Below, in pieces: positions 1 to 13,089 of a stretch of DNA of 64,000 bases. The DNA is taken from assembly GCA_018417955.1 (NCBI GenBank), contig JACTVC010000001.1:2790001-2854000 (forward strand), written 5' to 3'. The notes beneath the pieces were generated by a model, which did no database searches, was not told where the DNA came from, and was given only the letters and a program-made list of their open reading frames with translations. Position 1 is the stretch's first letter; each line of letters starts with the position of its first letter. The DNA comes from Laccaria trichodermophora. Taxonomy: Eukaryota > Basidiomycota > Agaricomycetes > Agaricales > Hydnangiaceae. The translations under genes were made by a program, and so were the position numbers.

Positions 1-1972
1 CATTCAATTGATGTTGGTCAGACGACTGCAAACCAGGACATTGTGAGATACCTCCAGCAGCAGATAGAAACACAATTCCAAGATTACGATAGAAATACTC
101 GAAATACAGTAGAAAGTAGTTTGAAAGCGCATGCGGAGGGATCGTAAGGTTCTCTCTATGTTCCATTCAATTGTGGCTGATACTGCCCCAAGGTTTCGAT
201 GGGTTGCATTACAGCTTGCCGAGTTGGCGAAGTGTTCAAGCAGGAATGAAATAACCAAGCAACTTGCGGAACTGCCAAGGGGTCTGGATGAAATCTATGG
301 CCGAATCTTGGTGAAAATTGATGAGAAGCACCGTGCCGATGCCAGGACATTCCTGTTGTGGTTGGCCTTTTCCAAGCGTCCGATGAGCATCATAGAAATT
401 GCAGAAACGATCACGGTGGATTATGCCTCAGAAGATAGTCCAGTTTTTAACTCCTCGAAACGGTATATTGACCCACGGCATGTGCTAGTGAGGTGTTCGA
501 GTCTCGTTACCGAATCAAACGGTACGTAATGTTGGCTTATTCCAACATTTGGGCTCTCGTTGACGGTGAAGACAGGTACCCTCAAGCTCTCTCATTTCTC
601 TGTCAAAGAGTACCTTCTCTCCAACCGTATTGAGAAATATTTCAGCATCAGCGAGAAAGCCGCTCATATGAAGATCTTGGAGATCTCTGTTGCCTACCTT
701 CTACAGTTTGACAAGTTTACACCCCTGACCAAAGCTATGCTTGCATCCTCACCACTTGCACAGTATGCAGCTCAGCATTGGATTGATCATGCAGCCTTCG
801 AGGGGATAGATTCTGCTCCCCTGAAGTTGATCTTGCAACTTTTCACACCTGAGAGTGCTCCCTTCACAAATTGGATTCGGATTCATAATATCGATGAGGT
901 GCACATTCTGCGCCAGCACCTTTCAAAGGATAAGGCTGAAGTTCAGTCACCTCTTTATTATGCATCATTGGCTGGATTGCAACAAGTTGCAACACACCTG
1001 CTGGAGAATGGGGCAGATGTGGATGCACAGGGAGGAGAATATGGCAATGCACTCCAGGCAGCATCTTTAGAGGGTCATGAGGTGATTGTGAAGCTGCTGA
1101 TAGAGAAGGGGGCAGATGTGAATGCACAGGGAGGACGATATTGCAATGGACTCCAGGTAGCATCTTTCAGAGGTCATGAGGTGATTGTGAAGCTGCTGAT
1201 AGAGAAGGGGGCAGATGTGAATGCACAGGGAGGACAATTTGGCAATGCACTCCAGGCAGCATCTTTGAGAGGTGATGAGGTGATTGTGAAGTTGCTGATA
1301 GAGAAGGGGGCAGATGTGAATGCACAGGGAGGACAATTTGGCAATGCACTCCAGGCAGCATCTTTCAGAGGTCATGAGGTGATTGTGAAGCTGCTGATAG
1401 AGAAGGGGGCAGATGTGAATGCACAGGGAGGACAATTTGGCAATGCACTCCAGGCAGCATCTTTGAGAGGTGATGAGGTGATTGTGAAGCTGCTGATAGA
1501 GAAGGGGGCAGATGTGCATGCACAGGGAGGAGGATATGGCAATGCACTCCAGGCAGCATTTTTAGAGGGTCATGAGGTGATTGTGAAGCTGCTGATAGAG
1601 AAGGGGGCAGATGTGAATGCACAGAGAGGAGGATTTGGCAATGCACTCCAGACAGCATCTTTGAGAGGTGATGAGGTGATTGTGAAGCTGCTGATAGAGA
1701 AGGGGGCAGATGTGAATGCACAGGGAGGACAATTTGGCAATGCACTCCAGGCAGCATCTTTCAGAGGTCATGAGGTGATTGTGAAGCTGCTGATAGAGAA
1801 GGGGGCAGATGTGAATGCACAGGGAGGACAATATGGTAATGCACTCCAGGCAGCATCTTTCAGAGGTCATGAGGTGATTGTGAAGCTGCTGATAGAGAAG
1901 GGGGCAGATAGGGCTGCACACCATCCATCTGGATGGGGACAGCTGTCCACTGGATGGGTGGTGAATGGGTAA
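1..1972 (+). CDS. NLR-type protein with ankyrin repeats, 3' part (5' end outside window)
   Basis: I read three exons, 1-143, 193-521 and 576-1972, joined by a 49-nt and a 54-nt GT-AG intron; both splices keep the frame (the first restores ..GSFRWVALQL, the second ..SNGTLKLSHFSVKEYL). The order is characteristic of fungal NLRs (NOD-like receptors): the end of a NACHT/NB domain (VGQTTANQDIVRYL, then FRWVALQL), a winged-helix-like segment (LPRGLDEIYGRIL to LKLSHFSVKEYLLS), a linker, and ten ankyrin repeats, of which the last nine are almost identical 33-residue units. The P-loop would lie upstream of the window. Such proteins are thought to act in fungal self/non-self recognition; the ligand here is unknown. 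The protein ends in a short unrelated tail after the last repeat. No lesion is visible, so it may be functional. Confidence 0.85.
1019..1909 (+). repeat. Nine in-frame 99-bp ankyrin-coding tandem repeats
   Basis: The stretch is 891 bp, exactly nine units of 99 bp, each coding one 33-residue ankyrin repeat with the core EVIVKLLIEKGADVNAQGG. Units differ mainly at a few positions after NAQGG (QF, QY, EY, GY, RY, GF) and at SLEGHE/SFRGHE/SLRGDE. The high nucleotide identity points to recent duplication or gene conversion; variation is concentrated in residues expected on the binding face. Long antisense open frames here are by-products of the repeat. Confidence 0.95.
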
Positions 1973-2139
1973 TTCTCAGACATCCACTGTCCCATCAGAA
2001 ATATCTTAGGGACCTTGATGGTGATGGGGATGTCCATCGTATGGATGACGGTTGTTGATGGCTGTATGATTATATACTTTGCACCAATAGCTACAACTAG
2101 TAACTGATAGTTAACAACAAGAACTCCCTTGAGCACAAG

Positions 2140-2528
2140 CAAGGTGAAGTTTCTTTTTTATGAGCATGAGAGTGCATATTGTCCTGGGGTTTAGGCTAGT
2201 GCGTCAAAGGGAAATCATATCCCAACCACCTGAGAAGACCCTCTCAATGGCAACTGCACATCCTAAATTATGGAAGATAAGATGATGATGAATATGGTAA
2301 CAGAAATTGAATTCACATACCAGGTATGCACAAGATGTCCCAGGCAAGCCAGAACAGGTTTGGAAACTTCTTCTGCTTTCCTACCCACCATGTAATTGGA
2401 TTGCAGGTTACAAAGTCTTCTGCAGCAAGGGCCCAGAATGCTTCTAATTCATCTGCTGAAGCCATTCTGCTGTTTCGGCTATAGTGAGGTGTGAAGCACT
2501 TTTGAGGGGAGCCTGTGGCTGACATCAC
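2140..2528 (-). pseudogene. hAT-family transposase C-terminal remnant
   Basis: The minus strand holds two exon pieces, about 2528-2321 and 2262-2140, separated by a 58-nt GT-AG intron. The first reads ..WWVGKQKKFPNLFWLAWDIL; the second continues CAVAIERVFSGGWDMISL, then a TGA at 2206-2204, then RTSLNPRTICTLMLIKKKL. This is the hAT C-terminal dimerisation region (usual form: FPNL..LARDIL.IPGSAVAVERVFSGGRDTISLRR). The TGA sits where Arg-Arg is expected, so CGA to TGA fits. Nothing upstream is recognisable as the catalytic part, so this is a dead fragment. Confidence 0.75.
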
Positions 2529-4854
2529 AAGTATTAGTTACCTTACCCCACTAACACTGAGCCCCCCAACCATACAAACAGACCATAGTTGATGGTGCCT
2601 GCTGATGAGCCCATGGATCAGTTGACCCCATCAAAGGTGGACTGGTCATCAAGACTCTCTTAGGACTGGTACTGTGCATTGGCTGAGAAGTGTACTCCAT
2701 GAATTGACATAGCTAAAATGCCTTGGATCCTGGGTCAACTGGTCTCTTCATGGATTGGGCTCAACATGTGTCATGGGTCAGCTGAAGAGCTTTGAATCCC
2801 ATGCATTGTGGATCAGCCCATCCAGTTGACAACTACAGCCCAGTTTCATTTTTATTTGCCAAGTTTATCTTGGCTTTTCATTGCCGGTCATGGTCCAGTC
2901 TTTGGTCATGCAGTTTATTGGGTCCATGACCTCCCAAGAAGCTGAGCATGGTGATGTTCACAGTTACTGCCAATACATTGACTTGAGGCTGTGAGATATA
3001 ATATGCACACCCCCAGTTTGAAATCCCTACCAAGTTTATGCTGACCAATGTTTCTTGTAAACATACCCATGTTGGAATGGATCTGGCTCAAACAACCATA
3101 TGCGGCTGCCTAAAATAAATGCCAAGCTGTTACTGTGCTGGTCTCCATCAGACAAAGTTGCTCCAAGATTCCCTTGCTTTTCTCTGCCAGTCACAGTTTA
3201 CTGGGTTGTGAAAGAAGCCGAGGCCTTACTACTTTCATTATTATGTCCACCACAGGACTTCATATTAAATAAGCCCAAAAAAAATTGAAGATTGTCCAAG
3301 AAATGTACATGTATGCTACTAACAATTAAGTAGAGGGAGTTTGGTCATCATTGTTTGAAACTTGCTGGTGGTCAGATTTTTGAATCCTCACAAAGTAGAG
3401 GACTTACTCTGTGCAGGGGTTTGAAGTTGGGCTTTGAGTTTCTGTAGCTGAGGTGACTTCCTATGACCCCCAATGTAAGGACCAGGTGAACTTCCCCAGG
3501 TTGGAGGAACTGGGTTTGGCACCAACAGAATGACTGCTGGGCTCTCAGATGCTGGAGCCTGAGGCAGAATGATGGCTCAGGTCAGAGAGACTTGCATGTG
3601 ATCGGTTGGAACTGGGTTTGGCAGAATGATGCCTGGAGTCAGGGAGACTTTTGCCTGCTGGGTTTTATGACCATGGTCAGGTGAGACTGAGCAATTGGTA
3701 TTGATGCCAGTGTGCTTCTTCTCCTTGTTGCTGGGGAACTGGATAATGAGTGATTCCAGACTTGATTAGCAGGCACTGAGATGCAGGTTGAGCTCTAAAA
3801 TCATGGTGACTGATTTGGTGAGGTCATGGAGTGTTAGCTCAGCAGTTTTGATGTGGCTTGTGAGTTTCTCAAAGGCCCAGGTGTAGTGTTCACCAAGAGT
3901 ATGCCAACCTGCATGGGTTTTTGAGCCAGGTAGAGATGGGTAAGGTTGTGGGTTAGCAATAAAGTACCTGTGGCACAACCCATACCCTTGCAGAGGGTTT
4001 TGGAGGGCTTCGGCACAACAGCACAGTGGCTGCATGTGCCAAAACAGAAATAGATACATGCCAACTTCCTATATACAGCTTTAAAACCTTAAAACCACCC
4101 CCAATATACTCTTGCATACTCCAAAAAAAGTTATCCTACAGTTGCAGACAAACAAAGCCATCAATTTTGATAACTTAAGAACCAGATTTTTTATCAAAAT
4201 TCAGACTTCAGATTCAGATTTAGAGAGCTCAAAACTGTTCAGAGTGCCTTAATTTTCCCATGCATTTTTGGTTTGGCCAAATTTTTGGGTGTTTTCAACG
4301 CACCCAAAAGTCTTCCGAATTGGCCATCTCTTGATCATTTCATTACCATTTATGACCCTGGTGTAGTAGATGCATCAAAAAATGAACCAGGGTCCAATTA
4401 TATCTTTTTCTGGGAAACCTTGACCAGAAATGGTATGCACATGTGACTGTTTAAGAAAAATTCCCACCATCAAAGACACAATATTTTGGAAAGATTTTGA
4501 TGAAAACAGACAGAGTAAACAAAAAGGAGTTGATTGGTATATTTTTTGTATTTTTAGCTATTTTTTCAGGCAGTGGCCAAATTTTTGGGGTATAAAACCC
4601 TTATATCGTCATTTCTGGGAATTCTGCTCATTGGAATTGATCAAGCAGATCAATGGAGACTTGTCTATGCCATTATCTATCAATTCCGATGCTTTCTGGC
4701 ATCCTGGGAAATTGGTCAGCAAGTTTGGTGACTTTGTTGGTCCACAACTGTACACTGCTTAGCATGTCAGAATCCCCAGAACTTCCTGCAAAAAAATCTT
4801 CCTCAGGCAGAATTGTCAGTGCCACAAAATGAAAACTTACCACTCTGATTTCCA
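2529..4854. other. Intergenic or degraded repeat; no supported gene
   Basis: Only short open frames occur, with no recognisable motif, and codon use looks random. It may include the decayed upstream part of the hAT remnant and the left side of the locus into which the 27 kb element inserted, but I could not show either. Confidence 0.5.
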
Positions 4855-4862
4855 CATTTGTC
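4855..4862. repeat. Target-site duplication, left copy (CATTTGTC)
   Basis: Identical 8-mer to 31800-31807, abutting the outer edges of the 27 kb inverted-repeat element. Confidence 0.75.
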
Positions 4863-5265
4863 GCTTCAGTCACCCATTTTTGGGTACCTATGAGGTTATC
4901 CAATTCTTTGAATTAGGGAACCTTAGTGGTACCCCATTCCAGAGTGGTATGACCCTCATACCAGTTCCATCATACCATGGTATGGATGCCACATACCATT
5001 CCACCTCATACCATACCATACCATACCATACCATACCATACCATTCCATTCCATCTCATACCATACCATTTCACCTCATACAATACCATTTCACCTCATA
5101 CCATACCATACCATACCATACCATACCATCATTCCAAAGCTGTCACAGGGTCTCTGGGGTCTTTTTTCCAAAATATGAAAAATATTTCTGCTGGCTGCAA
5201 TTCTGGTCGGTTGGGCTCCATTTTTTGTGGGCTGGTTCATCACATTTCTTCTGACATTTGAGCTA
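4863..5265. repeat. Left terminal inverted repeat of the KDZ element
   Basis: It matches the reverse complement of about 31395-31799 with few differences, including the outer 110 bp, an internal CCATA array and a following unique segment up to about 5265. It starts with CTTCAGTCACCCA and contains the small dyad CCCATTTTTGGG close to the tip, a plausible transposase-binding site. Confidence 0.85.
4976..5128. repeat. CCATA pentamer array inside left TIR
   Basis: Imperfect CCATA pentamers interrupted by TTCCACCTCATA-type variants. The mirrored array at 31539-31672 reads TATGG. Open frames rich in TIPYH here are artefacts of the repeat. Confidence 0.9.
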
Positions 5266-5925
5266 CAATTGGTGGCTATCTTTATCTTTTGAAAACCAGC
5301 AGAAATCTCCCAAAATCTGCTCAAATAGCCTTTATCCCAGCTCTTCTAATATCCATCACAAGCCACCTACCATGCCTACTTATATCCAGGCAATGTCATG
5401 TGAGGGTGACAATCTATTTAGCCTTCAACTCTATTACATCCAATCACTTTATTCCAGAAACACATGTTTGTGCACTTTCTTGATTGTATAATAGTGTCAT
5501 ACATACCATGGAACACAAACATATCAGGTAACTGGCTTGCCTTTGGGTGCACCAACTAATCTTATACCTGCTCTGCACCTCAAGACATAACAACAGGGAA
5601 TTGCATTTCACATGTCAAGAAAAGTTCTGCACTATATGTGCATATTGCGAGGCTCAACTGTAATGTGACAGGATGTTTAAGGAACCCCTGCTCTGTACCT
5701 TAATAAATATCAACAGGGCTCTACACGTCAAGAACAGTACAACACCATATGGACATATTGCAAGGCTCAAGTTGGACTGTTACATGATAAATTGGTGTGT
5801 GGGCAGTGATAGGAGAAATGCAGGATCAATGATGATTCACCCATGCTAACCTGCTAACATCTTGTCATTACCTCTCAATAGTACACCCTGGCATATGCAC
5901 CTCCTACCCCAGACTATATCATATC
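5266..5925. other. Element interior, no gene
   Basis: Two diverged direct copies of a ~100-bp segment (CTGCTCTGCACCT.. near 5569 and CTGCTCTGTACCT.. near 5689, each followed by ATATTGC.AGGCTCAA) are visible; no coding signal. Confidence 0.5.
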
Positions 5926-5929
5926 AATG

Positions 5930-6480
5930 GAATGATCCCACAGACATGGAATGATCCCATACAATACCATTGGAATCATACCATAGCTATGGAATCATCC
6001 CATACCATACCATTGGAACAATACCACAGCCATGGAATGATACCATACCATACCATTGGAGTAATGCCATAGACCTGGAATGATACCATACCATACCATT
6101 GGAATAATCCCATAGTGATGGAATCATACCATACCATACCATTGGAATAATCCCATAGTGATGGAATCATACCATACCATACCATTGGGATAGTCCCATA
6201 GCAATGGAATCATACCACACCATAACATTGGGATAATCCCATAGCAATGGAATCATACCATACAATACCATTGGAATAATCCCATAGCAATGGAATCATA
6301 CCATACCATACCATTGGGAATCTGGGATAGTCCCATAGCAATGGAATCATACCATACAATACCATTGGAATAATCCCACAGCAATGTAATCATACCATAC
6401 CATACCATTGGGATAGTCCCATAGCAATGGAATCATACCATACAAATACCATTGGAATAATCCCACAGCAATGGACTACC
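5930..6480. repeat. Satellite of ~45-bp units, left copy
   Basis: About twelve units built from GGAATCATACCATACCA plus TTGGAATAATCCCATAG. The same satellite appears in reverse orientation at about 30250-30715, so the two blocks form part of the large inverted architecture of the element. Confidence 0.9.
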
Positions 6481-7761
6481 TGAAATACAAGTATGACAAA
6501 GCTAAGTCTACCAGAAACTGCTAAGTCTAAGTCCTTGACATACTTTATCTGCCAGGAATAAAGCATGCTATGTACGGTGTTGCCTTGTCTACCAGAACTA
6601 ATCTAAGTCTGGTGTCACCCTGTTTACCAGAAACACAGAGTAAAGATGATATGCGCGGTAAATATGTAAATGAGCTCCCCATCCAATGACAAACACTCAG
6701 AAACCATGGCCCTCACCAGGGTATTGTCTACATTGTGGATTACCTTCTGAGAATTGGTCTGAGTCATCGCCACTTTCCAAAGGCCCACGTGCCAACCTCT
6801 GAAGGCCATAACCAGGCAAGCCTTCGTGGCCTTGTCCGTAGTACCCACCAAAGTCATATGGATGAGCATATCCTCGATATTGAGGGTGGCCACCATGTCC
6901 TCTTCCACCAAAGCCAGACCCACCCAAGCCAGATGGCCCATATTGTTGTGGATGTTGGCCATTATTTGTGAATTGAGCAGGAACACAGAGATGTTGAAGA
7001 AGTATAAGTCCATCTTAGCTTGCACCCCAAGTAAACTACATATACCAAAAAACAAGTATAAGTCAGCCTTAGCCCTGTTATCGGCAAACAAAGTAGAAGG
7101 CCAGCAAATACTTATATTTACCTGAAATACAAGTATGACGAAGCAAAGTCTACCAGAAACCACTAAGTAAGAGTCCACAACATGCTCTATCTACCAGAAA
7201 CAAAGTATGCTATGTACAGTGTTGCCTTGTCTACCAGAACTATTCTAAGTCTGGTGTAACCCTGTTTACCAGAAACAAAGAATAAAGATGATATGCACAG
7301 TAAAGATGTAATTGAGCTCCCCATCCGATGACAAACACTCAGAAACCATGGCCCTCACTAGGGTATTGTCTATGTAGCGGATTACCCTCTGAGAATTGGT
7401 CAGAGTCATCACCACTTTCCAATGGCCCATGTCCCAACCTCTGATGGCCATAACCAGCAAAGCCTTCATGGCCTTGCCCATAGTACCCACTAAACTCATA
7501 TGGATGAGCATATGCTCGATATTGGGAGCGGCCACCATGTCCTCTTCCACCAAAGCCAGACGGCCCATATTGACATGGGTGTTGGCCTGAAAATTGAGGG
7601 GGAAGTCGGAGGTGTTGGTTGTCCATACGAACCGGATGGTGATAGTCTTCCATATACATGTTGTGTTTGTCTTCATCGTGCATGTTGACGTCGTTATAGT
7701 ATTGGGCCTGAGGAGGTATGAACCGAAAGCCCCCAGTGTGGTATGAGGCAGCATCGTCTTG
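6478..7761 (-). repeat. 642-bp tandem duplication of a coding 3' end
   Basis: Matching points are offset by 642 bp (TACCTGAAATACAAGTATGA at 6478 and 7120; AAACCATGGCCCTCAC at 6701 and 7343). Each copy contains the same minus-strand Gly/Tyr/His-rich coding end (GFGGRGHGG, HPY..YYGQGHEG, ESGDDSDQFSEGNP, EGHGF-stop). The downstream copy (6697-6927) is shorter and more diverged, so it looks like a duplicated, non-used terminal exon. Confidence 0.85.
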
Positions 7762-10700
7762 GGCAGTAGGTCGATGCAAAGTCCCACAGGGATTATGCAC
7801 TGGCTCTGAGCCACTGTCGATATGTTCAGGGCATGGGTGCAGAGGCCTGGTATGTGCATTCATAGTTCAGGAGACCTCTGGGCCACTGTTGTCAGGAGCA
7901 CCAACCTGATGCTGATATGCAACACGGGGGTCTTGTGCCTTCTGTTGGCGAGGACCTGAACCTGGAACTATGAGTGACTTTCATCCTGTTTAGCAAGAGG
8001 GTGGTCCATACCATGGTAATTGCCTGCTTGCAGTTGGACCGAACCTGCTGCTCCATGCAATGTTTCCTTGCAGCACATTTGCTTAGCAGGAGGGGAGGCT
8101 GTTGGGGAGTTCACTGCAGGGCGAGTGTCGTCAGCCATTTCTTCATCGGAAGGGCCATCATCAATGGCATATGCCACTTTTCCTCAAGGTTTGGGCTCAT
8201 GTGCCTGCTGTGGCAACTGATCTGCCGCTTGGTGTGATGTTCCCTGGTGGCGAACCAGCTTGGTCAGAGGCAACACTTTTAGCGAGTTTACTGGAGGTCA
8301 CGACTCGTTGACACTATCGTCATCCAAAGGGGGGTCCTCCACATATATCACTTTGGCTTGAGGTTTGGGCTCCTCACGTAACTTGCATTTGGTTGTCTTC
8401 TTCTTGGTAACCTTCAACGTGTTCTCTTCGATCGCCTGACTGCGTGCTCTCGCTTGAAGGAGAGGCAGCACATCCAGCCCACCATCTTTTTGTCATGCAG
8501 CATTGTGGACTTTGGGCTGAGAGTTTCTGATGCAGGCCAAGACCTTCACCTCCCTCGACTCCATACCTCCCATGATGATAGGTATATCCAGCCATGCTTT
8601 GGTCCCTTCATCCAGAGACTTATAATCTAGAGCCATTCTGTCAGATGATGTTGTGTGATGTAAGTGGAACTTACCATCAGACCATGCTACAATATGAGGC
8701 ATCAAATCCTTCAAGTCATCCTTGCTCATCATGTACGAGAACATGAGGTTGATTCCAGGTGAACTGATGTCATTGACAGACCAGCCTTTCGCACCAGGGA
8801 AAGGCTCCTTGCAGGGCCATTGCTCGAGGACCATTTCCGCATCACGGCAATGGGTTAAAAAATTTGCCCACACTGAAGAGCCCGCTGCTACCTCTGGTCC
8901 TGCCCATTCCACTTCACCCCAGTGAGCCTCAAGCCAAACCATGGAAACAGAAGACAACATACCCATTTGGAACCTCAACACCTGGGGGACACATCTTCAA
9001 GTGCGATCTCCTGATATTTCTGTGGTGCAGCACTCCCAATACAATGCAGGCACAGTGGTGATTGGAAGGTTAAGATTGGGGTCAAAGGGGTTGGCTACAG
9101 CTTTCACGGACTTAGAAATTTTTCTCGCCAGTTTTGACGATTTTTTCTGTCTGCCTGGGATGGTAGGAGACTTTGGTATCGACACCTCCTTAATATGCGC
9201 AAGGATGGCAACATCCTGACCCAGCAATTTCCCCAAGTCTACAGAATTTGGTGTGATCATCTTCAAATCCATTCCCCTTCAATGTTAATGTCAATAAATA
9301 TGATTTTTTAAGCAAGTCAAGGTGGGAACTTACCTAAGGAGCATTGTTAAATGATGTGGCATCTGTTTGATATCAGCTTGACAGTGCACAATGAGGTCCT
9401 GAAGGTTTGTATTGCCTGTAACGACCATAGTGGCTTGGTTGGCGACCAGATCCTGCAGAATGATGATTCCAATCATGTTGACATCAGCACGTCCCAGGGC
9501 TGTTGCCTAAAAATCAGGAATCATTAAAAGGCAGCTCGAGAAAAAAGGCTGAAGACTTACCAAGTCTTGAACTTGCTTCAGCGCTGTTTTTGTTATCTTA
9601 AAATCTTGCCTGTCCATCTCAGGCCTGAGCTCGACCAACTCTGACACCATCTCCTCCACGAAATTATCCATCTGATTGGCCGACAACTTCTCCACAATAT
9701 TGTTGTACATGGCAGCAGCCTGAGTAACCCATGAGCCTTCACCTGTATACAACATCAGACCCTGGGACGAACAAGGAAATATAAGATGTGTATATGCTTA
9801 CTTTTTCTGGGATTGTAAGGCTGGTAACGCAAGTACATCTGCCAAATATCCCATCACGATGCTTCCCGAGAAAGAGACACATTGAACCCTCCTTTCTGCA
9901 GCACAGACTCAGGTGTGTGACCCATGTTCTTGCAATGCATGACAATCATTTCCACAAGTTCCATCACCAGCTTAGTCTCATGAGCCATGTATGGGCCACG
10001 CTTCATTGATTGTGGCAGATCGTCTCGCCTTTTGCCCAGTGCCTTTGTGCTTGTGACAGGCCATGCAGTGGGAAATTCAGATGCACCATCCGCGTCCACC
10101 TCCAAACCCTCACCGTCTGCTGAAGGCCTTTGTGCTGGTGGCTTGCTCTTCACTAGGTGACACAGTTTTTGTGCATACTCTTGAGAAGCACCTTCTGTGT
10201 CTGCCTCCAAACCCTCATCAGAAGCACCTTCCACCACCGCATCTGAACCCTCTCCGTCTGCTGAAGGCTGTTGCACTGGTGGCTTGCTCTTCACAAGCCA
10301 ACATAGTTTTTCTGCAAAGTTTTCGCCTGGGCCTGAGCCCCCATTGTCCTTTGACTTCCTTGCAACTCGTTTACGTTGTCGACCCCATGAAACCTGGTCC
10401 TCTCCCAATTTGTTGCTGCAATTGGCACCCGAAGGCCCCTTCCGACCCTTTGTCTTGCTCATTTGACACCTGTCTTGCTCATCCTCTTCCTCCATCCTCC
10501 TCTCATCATCAGCCTCCTCTTCTGTGGTATCCATCTCATCATGGCCCCATCCCCGGTTTTTGCGAGCCCATTCATGTTGACATGCCTTTGCCTCCTCGGT
10601 TTCACTGAAGTCACTACCTGACCTGCAAGAACTCGATCTATAGCCCTTTTCGCCATCTTGATCTGGTTCAGGCATTGACTCTGCTTGGTTGTTGTCCTCC

Positions 10701-11148
10701 TTTGGGCCGCCTGACTCTTTCTCCCTGCCTGACTCTACTTCAACAGCTTCCTGCCCAGACTCCTTTGTGCCGGCAGACTCATTGTCTAGCTCATCAGCTC
10801 TTTCCTGGGCAATTATCTCAGCCACCTCCCACCATGCCTCCACCTCAACAAGATTGTGTAACGCCCGAGGCTTCTCTGTGGTATATCCTGGGGGGAGTTG
10901 CTCCCATTGATGACTGGCGCGATTATACCAACAAATGTATGGGGCATACATGCCCAATCACCTGGCCCAGCCAACCCAATCCTTGATCGATAACCTACAT
11001 AACCCAGGTCCTCGATAGCTCTGCCAATACAGCAGAAATAGTTGGTCCCTGGATGTGGAACAGCTGATGCTGAAGGGAGGGGAAGCCTGTCATTTGACGG
11101 CATTGTGGAATCAAATTCCTCATCACTGGACGCTGGGTCCGGGGTCAA
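7339..11148 (-). pseudogene. Element-borne gene of unknown function, decayed
   Basis: Minus-strand coding pieces run in order from 11148: N-terminal segment (to about 10900), a long acidic/Ser-rich segment (10957-9854), 9755-9570, 9495-9350, 9272-8493, about 8177-7968 and 7863-7339. GT-AG introns are visible, for example after ..LKQVQDL near 9560 and after ..HHLTMLL near 9335. The acidic segment contains two copies of a LVKSKPP-QPSADGEG motif. Two TGA stops interrupt otherwise continuous frames: 9856-9854 (before WDIWQMYLRYQPYNPRK) and 8999-8997 (before RCVPQVLRFQMG). The C terminus is Gly/Tyr-rich and is duplicated downstream. I recognise no domain; it resembles hypothetical genes carried by mushroom transposons. 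The frame change near 10930 may be an intron or a frameshift. Confidence 0.55.
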
Positions 11149-11949
11149 GGGCTCGCAAAAGTTCAGTGCAGGGTCAATAACATTGAGGGGGGGGATGTCC
11201 AGCTGGTTATGTATTTTGTAGAGGCCCCTTGAATGAGGAGTGGGCCCTGTTGTGCAGGAGAGTGGTGAAGATGGAAGAAAACCAGAAGAATCATTGCTGT
11301 AGAATGCATTGTCAGTGCCATGTCACTATGCGTAATAAAGGAAACATATGTCAGAATTAGAGTCGATTTGATCACGAAAGTGGTGTCCACTGATGGGGAA
11401 ACTCTTGATGAGGCAGATCTAGCAGAAATAGCAGTACTTTACACTCCCACTGCTTGTCTGACAGACTCCGATGGAATTTCATCGGACCCTGCCATTTCCG
11501 ATGGACTCAGTGGACTGTCTGTTGGAAGTCTGTTGGAGTCCGTTGGAAATGGTTGGATTCCGCTGCTAGTCCAGGCAAAGTCCAGTGAAAGTCTGCTCAA
11601 GCCACTTAGAAGCAAGAAGTGGTTGGACTGGCTGGATTTTGTGTCTGTTGGACGTCCGCCGGACTTCCGCTGGATTTCCAATGGACAGAGGCAGAAACCA
11701 GTAATACTTGCTAAGTCATCAGTTTGCTGGACTTCCGCTGGACTTCCGACGGACTTCCGATGGACTTCTAAGCAAAAAAGGCACAACTTCCAACAGATTT
11801 TCAGTGTCCAGTCTGCAATTCTTATAAGTAAATCTAAACAAGTCAGGCCCTGGTCAGACCTTATGCTAAATTCCTTAAGACATGGAGGTTTAAAAAACAA
11901 AGTATATTTTATAACTACATAAATTCATTTTACTACATTCTATGTTACA

Positions 11950-12860
11950 GAGAAGGGGGAGGGAGTGGGGGGGGGTGGTGATCAGAAAGGGAGGGGGGAG
12001 GGACAAAAAGTGAGGGGGAAGGGACAAAAAGTGAGGGGGGAGGAACAGAAAGGGAGGGGGGAGAAACAGAAAGGGAGGGGGGAGGGAATGGTAAGCAGCA
12101 AGGGAGGAGGAGGGAGTGGGGAGTGGTGAGCAGCAAGGGAGGAGGAGGGAGTAAGGGAGGAGGAGGGAGTGGGGAGTAGCAAGAGAGGAGGAGGGAGTGG
12201 GGAGCAGCAAGGGAGGAGGAGGGAGGGAGTGGGGAGCACCAAGGGAGAGGAGGGAGTGGTGAGTAATGGAGGGGGGAGGGGATGGTGGGCATTGACTGAT
12301 AGAGGGGGAGGGAATGGTGGTGCTGGGCCCTCATCCCCATTCGTGCGTGGTCATTGGCGCGCATCGTTGACACATTATTGCGTCGCGTTGTGTCACCGTC
12401 CTCGCGTTGCGTGTTTTGTCGTCATCCTCGCGTGTTGTGTCATCGTCGTCGTGTCGTCGTCGTCGTCATGTCGTCGTCGTCGTGTCGTCGTCCGTGTCGT
12501 GTCGCCGTTTCGCGTCGTTGTTGCCTTTCATTCTCCTTGGGCATTGTCATCGCCTCGTTGTTGTCTCGTCGGCAGGCGTTGTTGACACGTCATCGTGTCG
12601 TCGTTGTCGTTGTGTCGTTGTGTTGTCCACGTCGCGCGTCGTTGACACGTCGTTGTGTCGTTGTCGTCGCGTCGTTGTGTTGTTTGTGTCGCGTGTTGTT
12701 GACACGTCGTCGTGTCGTCACGCCGTCCGCGTTGCGTGTTGTTGACACGTCATTGTGTCATATCGTCGTGGGTCGGTGGGCTGTCGTGGCCGTTTGTGGG
12801 TGCTGGTGGGCATGGTGGGCCGTCAGTGCGTGTCGTCGTCTGTTGGTGGTCAGATGAGCT
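11950..12860. repeat. Polypurine (GAGGGGG) block followed by CGT-trinucleotide block
   Basis: The left half is almost pure purine on the plus strand, with tandem GGGAGGAGGGAGTGGGGAG units. The right half is CGT/CGTTG triplets with spaced GTTGACACGTC units. The same two-part module recurs at 41.04-42.2 kb, inverted at 43.3-44.4 kb, and at 49.5-50.35 kb. Confidence 0.8.
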
Positions 12861-13089
12861 AGGTTGGGGTGGGATGGTTAGGGTGGGTCTGGGCACTCAG
12901 TTTGCACAGACGTTGTCGCCATCGGACGATGCTGGATTGTCGTCGCCGCTGGGGATGGATGATGGTTGAGGAAGAGAGATGTGGATCATTGATGATGGGA
13001 AAATCACGTGTCGGCGTTTGCCGATGACCATTCTAGGAAGGCAGTCAAATAGTAGGTATGTATAATGTAAAACACCTATCTATATTAAA

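Noticed and set aside
1067..1924. Antisense open frames across the ankyrin repeats
   Set aside because: Periodic shadows of the 99-bp repeat on the other strand.
4829..5261. Open frames with TIPYH/YHTIP repeats
   Set aside because: Translation of the CCATA pentamer array; the same occurs in the mirrored copy.
12169..12969. Long open frames rich in Arg/Val/Ser in the CGT block
   Set aside because: They occur in several frames at once and simply translate CGT triplets; no start, splice or domain support.
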